From the NCBI GenBank assembly GCA_907163375.1, contig CAJQUW010015655.1, forward strand, positions 62,001 to 126,000: a stretch of 64,000 nt of DNA, in the 5' to 3' direction. Below the pieces are notes generated by a model, which was given only the letters and a program-made list of their open reading frames with translations, made no database searches and was not told the DNA's origin. The translations under genes and the position numbers were made by a program. The DNA comes from Prostheceraeus crozeri. Taxonomy: Eukaryota; Platyhelminthes; Polycladida; Euryleptidae. Positions 45,488-55,000 of the stretch are shown piece after piece (position 1 is the stretch's first letter; every line of letters starts with the position of its first letter).

Positions 45488-45783
45488 TGGTTTACTTATG
45501 TAATACTTTTTTTTGTTAATCGTAATAGTTTTAGGGGTATTTTTGTCACAATATTACGTAATTTTAATTCAACAGTTTTATTATTAATATTACTTTTCGC
45601 TTGCGACATTTTTAATAAAAAATTTTAAGTTATCAAAAATTTAAATCTATTCTAGTTATAAAAAAATTCTAAGTTAAGAATTTTTTTAATCTATTCTAGT
45701 TATGAATTTTTAAGTTAAGAATTTTTAAGTTAACAAAAATTTTAATCTATTCTTGTTATGAAAAAAATTTTAATTAACCTATC

Positions 45784-45820
45784 GGAGCAAAGCTCCTCTG
45801 GCTTTAGCGCTTTAGCCGAT
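45784..45820. repeat. GC-rich hairpin between virion genes
   Basis: GGAGC-AAA-GCTCC (45,784-45,796), followed by ggctttagcgctttagcc, with outer atcgg/ccgat pairing. It is related to the sequence in the terminal repeats (ctaaagccagaggagc) and lies at the 3' end of the capsid gene. Confidence 0.8.
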
Positions 45821-47146
45821 CCTAACCATCTTTCCATTAAGAATTTCAATAGAATATTTTGCATCTTCTAGCAATAAACCATAAGCCATCAATGAAGTTG
45901 TGGAATCTTTCTTTTCAATATTAATTGTTACATCACAACCATTTTTAATAATATCTTCAGATTGTGCACTTAAATCGAAACAGAAAATTGGATATAAATG
46001 TCTCCAATCTCCAGGAGTTAATTGTGGTTCAACTCCAAATTCTATACAAAGATTTCGATAAGAATCATATCCTTCCATAAATTGATTATTGGTATCATCG
46101 AATCTTAATGGATCAATTGGATATCGAGTTTGATTTAATGAAACTTGTAAACTTCGAATTGTATTAATATGGAAGATATTATTGTTCTTATCAAAACTTG
46201 GAGAATTATTTCTTTGAAATGTTAGTAATAAATATCTTGGGGTATTCGCAGTTCTAGTAAAATGCCAGTTAAATCTTTGTTCGGAAAAAGTTACTGAACT
46301 AGCAGTTCTCTTTAGAAAATTAACTGGAATTGGTTTGTTAGTATTTAATCTTTTTGCAATAGCTGTTTCAACCTCTAAACTAGGAGTAATATGCTTAATC
46401 CACCATTCAAGTCTATCAATTTTTAAATATGCTTTTTTCCCAGTCTTACCAAAAAAGATTAATTCATTATTTGCTGTACGATGAATTATTAATTTAAATT
46501 TTAATTGATATGATATTTTATCATAATCTAAATAACCGAATAATGGAGACAATGACCAATTTACTGTCTGTTTACTTTTTTTGTTAAATTCACGTCTTTC
46601 TTTATATGCTTCATTATTTGTTTTATTTAAATGTTTTGCAATATTTTCTACATCTTTCGCAATTCCTGCGGCATCTGTTCCAGCGTGAGTTAAATCATCA
46701 ATAATTATACCATCATTAGTATCAGGAAACCAACCTTCGATTTCATGCTTTTTATTATTTTCACCAATTGTTATAAATCTAAGCATTGTATCAATTACAC
46801 CTGGAGAATCACTTATTGTTTCTATATTTTGAGTTGCAACATCTAAATGCATTTGTGTAAATAAACTTGGGAAAAAATTATTCTCTAGTGTAATATTATC
46901 GGTATCTGGTAATGGTGTTGTAAAATTAGCATCACTATATAAAGAATATTCGCAGTGTAAAAATGAATCAGGTAAATATAAATAACTCTGCTGATTGTCA
47001 ACTTCAAAGATTAAATCTCCTCCAGTGTTTACTCTACTGGAAGATCCGGGATTCATAGCAATTCTTATATAGTCATTCTTTTTTTGATTGTAACTGGTGA
47101 ACGGAGGATCATCTAATCTAAATTTATTTTCGATAAGCGAAGACAT
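45812..47146 (-). CDS. Major capsid protein, double jelly-roll (hexon-like)
   Basis: 444 aa, in the size range of Polinton capsid proteins. It matches their pattern: an N-terminal segment on intact virion arms, a WSLSPLFGYLDYDK...YQLKFKLIIHR strand set, a LEWWIKHITPS segment, then HFTRTANTPRYLLLTFQ, a long second barrel and the closing IFCFDLSAQSEDIIKNG...INIEKKDSTTSLMAYGLLLEDAKYSI. In the family, trimers of this protein form the icosahedral shell. ATG follows 'cttataaaa' immediately. It sits in the leftward virion operon-like cluster with the minor proteins on either side. Apparently intact. The identification is by fold-pattern recognition, not alignment. Confidence 0.85.
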   Translation of the reverse strand: MSSLIENKFRLDDPPFTSYNQKKNDYIRIAMNPGSSSRVNTGGDLIFEVDNQQSYLYLPDSFLHCEYSLYSDANFTTPLPDTDNITLENNFFPSLFTQMHLDVATQNIETISDSPGVIDTMLRFITIGENNKKHEIEGWFPDTNDGIIIDDLTHAGTDAAGIAKDVENIAKHLNKTNNEAYKERREFNKKSKQTVNWSLSPLFGYLDYDKISYQLKFKLIIHRTANNELIFFGKTGKKAYLKIDRLEWWIKHITPSLEVETAIAKRLNTNKPIPVNFLKRTASSVTFSEQRFNWHFTRTANTPRYLLLTFQRNNSPSFDKNNNIFHINTIRSLQVSLNQTRYPIDPLRFDDTNNQFMEGYDSYRNLCIEFGVEPQLTPGDWRHLYPIFCFDLSAQSEDIIKNGCDVTINIEKKDSTTSLMAYGLLLEDAKYSIEILNGKMVRIG

Positions 47147-47195
47147 TTTTATAAGAAATAATTTGACTTTTTGTTTTTCTCACAGATAGAAAAAA

Positions 47196-47296
47196 AAATT
47201 TTACTAAAATATAATTTTTAGAATTTTACTAAATATAATTTTAGAATTTTACTAAATATAATTTTAGAATTTTACTAAATATAATTTTAGAATTTT
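47196..47296. repeat. ~23-bp direct repeats at the 3' end of the 173-aa gene
   Basis: About four copies of 'ttttagaattttactaaatataa' lie between the capsid gene start and the end of the next gene. This is where the promoter of the capsid gene should be. Confidence 0.8.
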
Positions 47297-47808
47297 GCTA
47301 GACCAGCTCCGCTACAGCTTTGCTGGTTAGACAGAAGGTTGCTGCTCACGCCATTACCTCTTATTTCTTCAATTGTTTTTTCATTTTGTTTACTATTACC
47401 CTCTACAGCTATGTTAGCAATTTTGTTTTTTGTTTCATCTGAAAGTTTTTTTAATTTTTTTAGTTCTTCAGAATCATTCTTGAGTTTACGAATAGCTTCT
47501 AGTTGTTTTAATTCGTTTTGTGATTTAACAGCATTTGATATTGCACTAGCTGTACTACCTATAGCAGCTGCTCCTTTTGCAGCAGATGTAATCAAATCTT
47601 TATTATTTTTAATTAAGTTAACGATACTACCAATACCAGAAAAGATGCCATCCCCTTCTTTTTGGACGGCACCTGCGGTGCCTAGGAACTTTTCTGTTCC
47701 GACTGTTTCTCTATTATCATAATGATAAACAGGATTCATACGTGGTTCATGAGCAATTTTTTGATTTGAAGCAAAATGTTTAAGATTGTGTTTATAAATT
47801 ATAGGCAT
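47287..47808 (-). CDS. Minor virion protein with amphipathic segment (candidate)
   Basis: 173 aa. The N-terminal third is polar with NPVYHYDNRETVGTEKFLG. Residues about 53-90 are GDGIFSGIGSIVNLIKNN followed by AAKGAAAIGSTASAIS, an amphipathic/hydrophobic pair resembling the neighbouring 120-aa protein. Then comes a basic coiled-coil part, and the C-terminus is GAGLAKF. Small Gly-rich C-termini of this kind are frequent in Polinton minor capsid proteins. Position next to the major capsid gene supports a virion role. Specific function unknown. Confidence 0.6.
   Translation of the reverse strand: MPIIYKHNLKHFASNQKIAHEPRMNPVYHYDNRETVGTEKFLGTAGAVQKEGDGIFSGIGSIVNLIKNNKDLITSAAKGAAAIGSTASAISNAVKSQNELKQLEAIRKLKNDSEELKKLKKLSDETKNKIANIAVEGNSKQNEKTIEEIRGNGVSSNLLSNQQSCSGAGLAKF
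47668..47700. repeat. Paired GC-rich mini-hairpins inside coding sequence
   Basis: GGCACC-TGC-GGTGCC (47,668-47,682) and GGAAC-ttttct-GTTCC (47,685-47,700) lie in the 173-aa gene without breaking its frame. Confidence 0.8.
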
Positions 47809-47912
47809 TTTTTAGTAATAAATTTGACTTTTGGGAAAAATATAAATACGGGCGAAGCCCTGGAAGACATCTCCGTTGACCCATGAACCGATGTCCATTA
47901 TAAAAAAAATGT

Positions 47913-48086
47913 TTATTTTTTGTTCTTAACTTTTGCAGATTGCGTTTTTGGTTTAACTTTATCAGGAACCAAACCTGCATCAATCATTCTTTTTATTCTA
48001 TGATTTTCTTTCATAATATTTCTTTCTTTTATTAACTCTTCTAATTGTTTAATTCTTTTAAAATTATTAGCTCTAATTTTATCCAT
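47913..48086 (-). CDS. 57-aa mini-protein sharing its N-terminus with the 278-aa protein
   Basis: A short leftward gene starting at ATG 48,086 directly after 'ttttaaa'. The first ~30 residues (MDKIRANNFKRIKQLEELIK...) match, with few conservative changes, the start of the protein at 56,572-57,408 (MDKVRADNFKRIKQLDELIK...). The rest is a basic tail (KVKPKTQSAKVKNKK) that could bind nucleic acid. The shared module is helical and charged. Because similarity persists in an AT-rich region with protein-level conservation, it is probably a real gene. Function unknown. Confidence 0.65.
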   Translation of the reverse strand: MDKIRANNFKRIKQLEELIKERNIMKENHRIKRMIDAGLVPDKVKPKTQSAKVKNKK

Positions 48087-48390
48087 TTTAAAATTATATA
48101 CTTTTATATACTTTCATATATTTATACTTTTCTATTTTTAAAATTATATTTATATTTTTGTATTTTTTAAATTATATTTATATTTTTTATAGGTAAAAAA
48201 TATTTAAATTAATATTTACAATACTCGTTTAAGATTTACGTTTGTGAATGGACAACAACTTCGAGATAACTTTATTAATTGCCTGTTGCACTTTATCTAT
48301 TGCGTCAAGCAGCGTGTGATGTACTTTAATTTCTCTTCTATTAACTTGCATTTTCTGCTGATTAATCTTCAACGCCGTTTTAAGAGCATT
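48087..48390. other. Intergenic AT-rich spacer
   Basis: No gene recognised. It holds short T/A-rich direct repeats (48,100-48,195) upstream of the mini-gene and a GC-richer patch (48,235-48,330) with no frame. Confidence 0.5.
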
Positions 48391-49116
48391 TTACTTAATT
48401 TTAAGAACATCTAATTGTCTTTTAACAGCATCTAACTGTTCTTTATTTTCTTTAGAGTTTTCTTGTAAATTTTTCTTTAATTCATTTTCTAAATTGATTT
48501 TAAGAGTTTTCATTTTATCAACTTTTTCATTAAGTGAGTTTACTTCATTTATTATTCTATTCATCTTTTTCATTTGTTGAGTAATTTTAGAACTCAATTC
48601 ATCAACACTTTTTTGGAATGTAGTTTGTAACTGTTTTAAATTTTTTTTAATTCTTTCAGGTAGTTTTTCTATTTCATCTTCTAATTGTTCTTTTAACATT
48701 TTTATCTGATGTTTATTTTTAATTACAGCAGATTTTAAATTTATAGAAAGTAATATTAAAATTTTTGATTGTTCAGAAATTTTTTTAAAAAGTTTTGCTA
48801 TATCTGCTTCTAGCTCTCTATCCTTTTTATCAAGTTTTAATAATTTTTCGTTTAATGATTTATCATTAAGTTTAAGCAACTTTAATTCATTCATCAGTGG
48901 AACCAAAACATCGTTTATATATTTTTCTTTTAATTCATTGATTTGCGTATCAACATATTGTTTATTTGTTAACTCTGTATTTTGTTGTGGAAGAATAGAA
49001 AGATGCAATGGACCAGATAAAACGTCTCCAGTTTTCATGATATAATTTTCTATCTCTATTTCTAATTCACGATTATTCGGGATATATGCACCTCCACCAA
49101 CATTTGGTAACATCAT
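48391..49116 (-). CDS. Coiled-coil fibre-like protein
   Basis: 241 aa. After MMLPNVGGGAYIPNNRE comes MKTGDVLSGPLHLS, a polar stretch and TNKQYVDTQI, closely resembling the repeat of phage tail fibres and other trimeric fibre shafts (M-x-G-D-...-G-x-L...NKxYVD). The remainder (about residues 65-241) is a continuous heptad-rich coiled coil. There is no membrane segment or enzymatic motif. In a virion, such a protein could be a spike or fibre stem; an internal core or scaffold role is the alternative. It is the first leftward gene from the divergent midpoint (49,116/49,205). Confidence 0.6.
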   Translation of the reverse strand: MMLPNVGGGAYIPNNRELEIEIENYIMKTGDVLSGPLHLSILPQQNTELTNKQYVDTQINELKEKYINDVLVPLMNELKLLKLNDKSLNEKLLKLDKKDRELEADIAKLFKKISEQSKILILLSINLKSAVIKNKHQIKMLKEQLEDEIEKLPERIKKNLKQLQTTFQKSVDELSSKITQQMKKMNRIINEVNSLNEKVDKMKTLKINLENELKKNLQENSKENKEQLDAVKRQLDVLKIK

Positions 49117-49204
49117 TTTTAAACAATAAAAATAAAATTTTTTTCTGATTATAAAAAATACATAAATTATAAAAAATAAAATTTTTCCTAATAAAAAAAA
49201 AAAA

Positions 49205-50059
49205 ATGGAAATGACTCAAATTTGTCAAGTTTGCAATATGCGTTTTTTAAATCAAACACTATTATAATCTCATATGAAAAACACACCATGTGGTATGCAT
49301 ATGAATCAATTACAACCTAATAATATACAACCTAATAATATTCAACCTAATAATATTCAGAATAATATTCAACCTAATAATAGTATTCAGTATAATAATA
49401 TTCAATCAGAGCAACCATTACAAAGATTAAAGCATTTATTTATTTCAGATAAAGAACAAAATCTTTATACTGCTAGAATAAATACACCTAGGCAAAATAC
49501 TGCTAGAATAAATACACCTAGGCAAAATAATAATAATTATTTAGCACAAAATAATAATGTAGCACAAAATAATCCTTTTGTTCAAAATAATCCTTTTGTT
49601 CAAAATAATAATGTAGCACAAAATAATTATATTGATAAAAATCAATTTGTTGAAAGTAATAACAAAAAAATATGTTCCGGATGTAATAAAAATATAACAT
49701 CAAAAAATTTTGCACGTCATTTAAAATTATGCGAACAACCAGAAGAGGTTAAAAAAAATAAAAAAGATAAATTAAAAGATCAGTTATGTCGTAATTGTAA
49801 TAAATATTTTACAATTCAAGGAATTACTAATCATTATAATTCTTGTATAAGTTCTACAAGACAATGTACAAGTTGTCAAATTACTAAACCTAAGACAGAG
49901 TTTTATGATAGTAAATATCAGTGTAAGGATTGTTTAAAAGAAAAAGTTAAATGTAGAGGTTGTCAAAAAATTATATTAAAGAAAAATTTTCAGCGACATG
50001 TAACACTATGTCCAAAACTTAATCAACATAATAATCAACATAATAATAATTTATATTAG
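49205..50059 (+). CDS. Asn-rich multi-zinc-finger protein, in-frame stop near start
   Basis: The main open frame is 49,274-50,059 (261 aa). It begins with Gln/Asn-rich repeats (QPNNIQ-type, then ARINTPRQN and VAQNNPF repeats). It then has C2HC fingers: CSGCNKNITSKNFARHLKLC, a CRNC...H...C finger, a CTSCQITKPKTEFY..CKDC zinc ribbon and CRGCQKIILKKNFQRHVTLC. In the same frame, 23 codons upstream, an ATG at 49,205 starts another C-x2-C unit (ICQVCNMRF) that is cut by a TAA at 49,265; its expected His and Cys lie just after the stop. So either the start is 49,274, or the first finger has been lost by a nonsense change. Probably nucleic-acid binding. Confidence 0.7.
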
Positions 50060-50061
50060 TA

Positions 50062-50145
50062 TTTCAACTAAAATAGTTGTATTTCAACTAAAATAGTTGT
50101 ATTTCAACTAAATAGTTGTATTTCAACTAAAATAATCTTATATAT
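50062..50145. repeat. Four ~22-bp hairpin-forming repeats
   Basis: The unit 'tagttgtatttcaactaaaa' is repeated four times after the zinc-finger gene. Each can fold as TAGTTG-tattt-CAACTA. It may act in RNA 3'-end formation. Confidence 0.8.
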
Positions 50146-50202
50146 ATTAAAATATTATTTTTTTATAAAGAATAAAATATTATTTTATTAAAATATTCTT
50201 AA

Positions 50203-50331
50203 GCATTCCGGAAGAGAGGAGAGGTTCGGAACATACTTCTTTTGAGTATAGGAACAAAAAGTCCGACACATTCCGGAGGTTCTACAGAGGTTAAAAACAC
50301 TCATAAGAGTGTAAGAATGCGAGTCCGGAAT
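50203..50331 (+). ncRNA. Candidate structured RNA in an intergenic region
   Basis: A GC-richer 129-base island in AT-rich DNA. Attccgga (50,205-50,212) pairs with tccggaat (50,324-50,331). Inside are a stem-loop made of GTTC/GAAC (50,224-227 with 252-255) plus ATACT/AGTAT (233-237 with 245-249), and a 6-bp stem with ATAA loop (50,297-50,312). CATTC (269-273) can pair with GAATG (315-319). The attccgga sequence occurs twice (also 50,270-50,277), so alternative folds exist. No known ribozyme core was recognised. It sits 43 bases before the TM-ATPase gene and could instead be its leader. Confidence 0.45.
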
Positions 50332-50373
50332 TAAAAAATAATAATTCCTAAATTTTTATTTTAAAAATATTAA

Positions 50374-51914
50374 ATGAATAAAAACGAAAATTTGGAAGAT
50401 TTATATTCACCGGTTATAATTAAAAGTAATAAAAGTAATAAAAGTAATCTAAGTCGTCATAAATCTCTTAATGCAATAAACGAAATAATAAATAATTATA
50501 TGAATAACACTGAGTTTCAAGATACACTAACCCCTCAAGATCCGAATCTCAAAGATATAAATAATATTGTAGAAAATCCTATATATAATACTAAATATAA
50601 TAATAATATAGATAAAAATATATATAATAATATAGATAAAAATATATATAATAATATAGATAAAAAATATTTAGAGACACTACCCCCTAATTCATCTCTT
50701 AATAAAAAAATACCACAATCAGATCTTACACGTCTTTGGAATTTTTTAAAATTTCATTGTATAAAAATATTGTTAGCATGTATTTTAATATTTTTTATTT
50801 ATCATCTTGTTATATGTATTGGAAATCAATGGGGTTACTTTCTAACAGAGGAACAAAGGAGAATAATTTTTTATAACCAAGAAAAAAAAACTTTTGAAGG
50901 ATGGAAGACTGAGGAAGATAAGATTAAGGATAAAACTAATAATAAAAATATTAAACAAGGTAAAATGTATCAAGAAAATTTACATTTCATTGTTTACGGT
51001 AAAACTGGAAGTGGTAAGACTACGTTTATTAAAAAATATATAAACCAATATTATAAGGATGAAACAAAAGTACATATTTTTTGTATGCATACTTCTGAAT
51101 GGCCAACTTTTACAAACGTCTATAATGATAAACAATTAGATGAGTTACAAGATATGGAAAGTTTTGCTGGTACACCTGAAAATAAATCTTTATTAATTTT
51201 AGATGATGTTGCAAGTTTATCAAAACAAAAAGTATGTCAGAAATATTTACAAAAGGAAGACATCAAAATATTCAAATAGTTGTATTAGCTCATAAAGCTT
51301 GTGATGTAGATAATAAGATTAGAGAAAACATTCAAACATTTTTTACAACTACACAAAATAATGCAGCATTCTTTAATGATATTAATAAAAATTATAAAAT
51401 GAATATGCCTTTATCATATTATACACATCATAAATATGGAATAATACGTGTTGACACCATAAGTGGACATATGCAAGTATATGATAAAGATTTAAATATA
51501 TTAGTAGATACCGAACATGAAATCTATAATAACTCTCAAGATTTTGATATTAGAATGTATGCAAATACAAAACATTTATCAAATCAAGTTATAGAACAAA
51601 TAATTATCTTTTTAGAGTCTGAAGCAAAAGTACCACTAAAAATTATTCCTGATACATTTTATTTTTATTTTGATCATTATTTAAATGCAAAATTTGGTAT
51701 ACCAATACCAAAAAGATTACAAGATAATGAAACATTAAACTATTTAAAAATTGCAATAAATGATGTTAGAAACGCTTTAAGAAAAGCAACACCAATAATA
51801 TCTGATGTTAAATCTACATTTTCTGATGCCAAATCTACATTTGTTGAAGCCAAAAAAACTTTTAATGATATAAAACCATTAATAAATGGTGTAAGTGAAA
51901 TACTTAATAATTAA
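50374..51914 (+). pseudogene. Membrane-anchored P-loop ATPase, frameshifted
   Basis: Two overlapping frames (50,374-51,279 and 51,234-51,914) together have the layout of a packaging-type ATPase. The N-terminus is polar with YNNIDKNI repeats (75-98). One membrane segment lies at residues about 128-150 (CIKILLACILIFFIYHLVICIG). Walker A GKTGSGKTT is at 209-217 and Walker B (LLILDDV) about 65 residues later. The downstream frame continues with FTKGRHQNIQIVVLAH, a typical sensor region of poxvirus-A32-like/FtsK-HerA ATPases, and ends in a helical tail. The frame changes shortly before 51,234, next to an A-run, so a one-base lesion or sequencing error explains it. No slippery-site structure was established. 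Confidence 0.75.
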
Positions 51915-52057
51915 ACAAATTTATCATAATCAAACCGAAGGTCCTAGGGCTTCGCACGATTTTGCAGATATATTAGTATTTTTTTCTCTAAAAATTAAAA
52001 CAAAAATTTTTTTTTAAAAAAAACTAAAACACAAATTTTTTCTTTAAAAAATAAAAA

Positions 52058-55000
52058 ATGAAAAAATTTTATTGTGTCTTATGTGAAAAAAAATTGCAAA
52101 CAAAAAGAAGTTATCAATCTCATCTACAAAGTAAAATGCATTTACAAAATGTAGAACGAGTTGATGAAGGAAATATATTAAAATTAAATAGTTATAAAAA
52201 CTATCTAGAAACATTGCCTACTGATATAAAAGTTAAAAAAATGTTTGATGATTATTCACATTCGGAATATAAAAAATTTTTTAATAGTGAAGATGAAGCC
52301 GTAACAGATATAAAATATTTATTTAGCGATACTGATGAATTTAACGAAATAGATGAATTTGATGAAGCCGTAACAGATATAAAATATTTATTTAATGAAT
52401 CGGTTGAATCGGTTGAATATAATGAAACCGATAAAACTTTTTCTGATATTCTAACCAACTTTTATAATATATTTAAGAAATCTTTCAAATGTTATATGAA
52501 TGTAGAAGTACTTTATACAAAAAATGGACCTGATGGAATTCCTGAAGAAATAATACAAGGACATTTTACAAATTCGCAAGAAATTCATAATGTAAATGAT
52601 ATACAACCCATATTTGAATCGATGATACTTAAATTAGAAAATTGTATAATTGAAGCCCAGTTACGTGAATCTGGTTGGAGATTTGTTAAAATAATATCTA
52701 AGAAAATAGTAATTGATAAATATAAAAATAATACTGGTGGTAGTTATGTTCCTTTACCTTTCAGTTCACCTCAATTAATCAACATAAAAAATGAAGATAA
52801 TTATTGTTTTCTGTGGAGTATTATAGCACATTTACATCCTGCAAAATATCATAAAGAAAGACTAAGTCATTACAATAAAGAAGAATACATAAGTGAATTT
52901 GATCTTTCTGATGGCTTAGATGAATTTCCATATGATTATAATAGGTTACTAAAGTTTCATAAAAAGAATAAAAATTTAATTGAAGTAAATGTTTTTGAAT
53001 TAAATGTGAATTATGTTTCTATTGGTAAAATTACTCCACTTTACTCAGATTCAAAAAAATTTTATTTGAATAGTAAAAATTTATGCCAATCAGAAATAGT
53101 ATATAATGATAGAGGAAATTACATGCATCATAATATTTTTTACCAAGGAAATATAATATGTACTGAAAAATTTGAACTTGTTAAAACACTATCACCAATA
53201 ATGATTAATCATAATAATTATAAAGGACGTACTGATGATTATAATTACAAATATTCATCTTTATCTTCAGAATACCAACAAAAATTAGAAAATTTAAATA
53301 AAAGTTTACAAAAATGTAAAATAGATTATCAACAACAAACAAAAATGTTACTACAAGAATATGGCCATAAATATCAAAATAAGATAGAAACAATTCAAAA
53401 ATTAAATGAAGAAAATAATAAAGAATTAAATAATGAAGAAAATGAAACCAAACAAAAAATAAATGAATCTTTAAAAAAATGTCTACAACAATATAAAGAA
53501 CAATATGATAAAGAATATAGTTATCAGTTACAAATATTAAATCAAAATTATTATCAAAATACATTTAATCTTACAAATGAAATTAATGAAACACATGAAA
53601 TATATAAAGATGAATTTGAAAAACTAGAACAGTCAAAACAACCAGCACAAGCGAATATATTATATTATCAGGGACATTTTATATTGTGTAAAGATGTTTC
53701 TATATTTACAAAAACTTCAGATAATAAAAATTTTCCTTGTCTTCAATGTATGACAAGTTTTAGAACTTTAGAAGAAATGAATAGACATTTGGAGAATTGT
53801 CAACAAAACGAAGCAGTTCAAAATACTTTTCCAAAAGATGATTATTTAGAATATAATAAATGGTATTTTAAAAATAAAGTACCCTTTACTATTTATTGTG
53901 ATTTTGAAGCATATAATGTTAATATGACACAAAATCGAACGGAAAGTTCCAGGGCTTCACCCGATTCTGAAAATTATAATTCTGAAAAAAGTGCGCCTGG
54001 AAAAAGTGCGCCTGGAAAAAGTTCAACTGAACAAAGTAAAGAAAAATATTTATTTGAACAAAAACCATTATGTTGGGGAATGTACATTCATTCGAATTAT
54101 CCTGAATTATTTAAATCAGAATATTTACAATACTATGGTGAAGATAGTTCAGAAATGTTTACAAAGAAAGTAGAAGAATTACAAGGACGTTTTTCACAAT
54201 TGCTTGAAACAAATAAACCAATGATACCATTAACGGATGAAGAAAGAAAAGAATTTTATGATGAAATAAATTGTTATTACTGTGGAAAAGGTTTTACAAA
54301 TAAATATAAAACTGGCAGAGGTAGATATATTGATAAAGTAAAAGATCATGATCATCTAAATGGATTATATAGAGGTGCAGCACATAATTCTTGTAATCTT
54401 AATGCTAACAAATTTAAATATAACTTTGTTCCTTTATATTTCTATAATGGTTCTAAATATGACTTCCATCTAGTAATGAAAGATTTATTTTCATCTGAAA
54501 AATTACATCAACAAAAAATAAATGTACTATGTAAACAAGAAGAAGAATATTTTTCAATGCAATTAGGTTGTATTAGAATTTTAGATGCATTTAGATTTTT
54601 TACTCCTTATTCATTAGATGTTATGGGAAAAACTTTGAAACCTGAACAATGTAAAATATTAAATAAATATAATTTAAAACCTTTAAAAGGAATATTTCCG
54701 TATGAGTACATAACTGGAGATTTTAATTCTGTGAATAAAATTATGGAAGAAGAACAACTTCCTCCAATAAATAAATTTAAATCAACATTAAAACAATCAC
54801 AATTATCAGACGAAGACTATGCAGAAGCTGAAAAAAATTGGAGAGAGTTAAATTGTAAAACAATGTATGATTATACAATGAAATATCTAGAGATAGATGT
54901 ATTAATACTAGCTGATCTTTTTGAAAACTTTCGTGATATGTGTTTAGAATATTACGGAATAGATCCATGTTATTGTTATTCTACACCAGGTTTAACATGG

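Noticed and set aside
47339..47722. 127-codon hydrophobic frame on the plus strand
   Set aside because: Exact antisense of the 173-aa virion gene.
53205..53564. 119-codon minus-strand frame
   Set aside because: Antisense shadow of the polymerase coiled coil.
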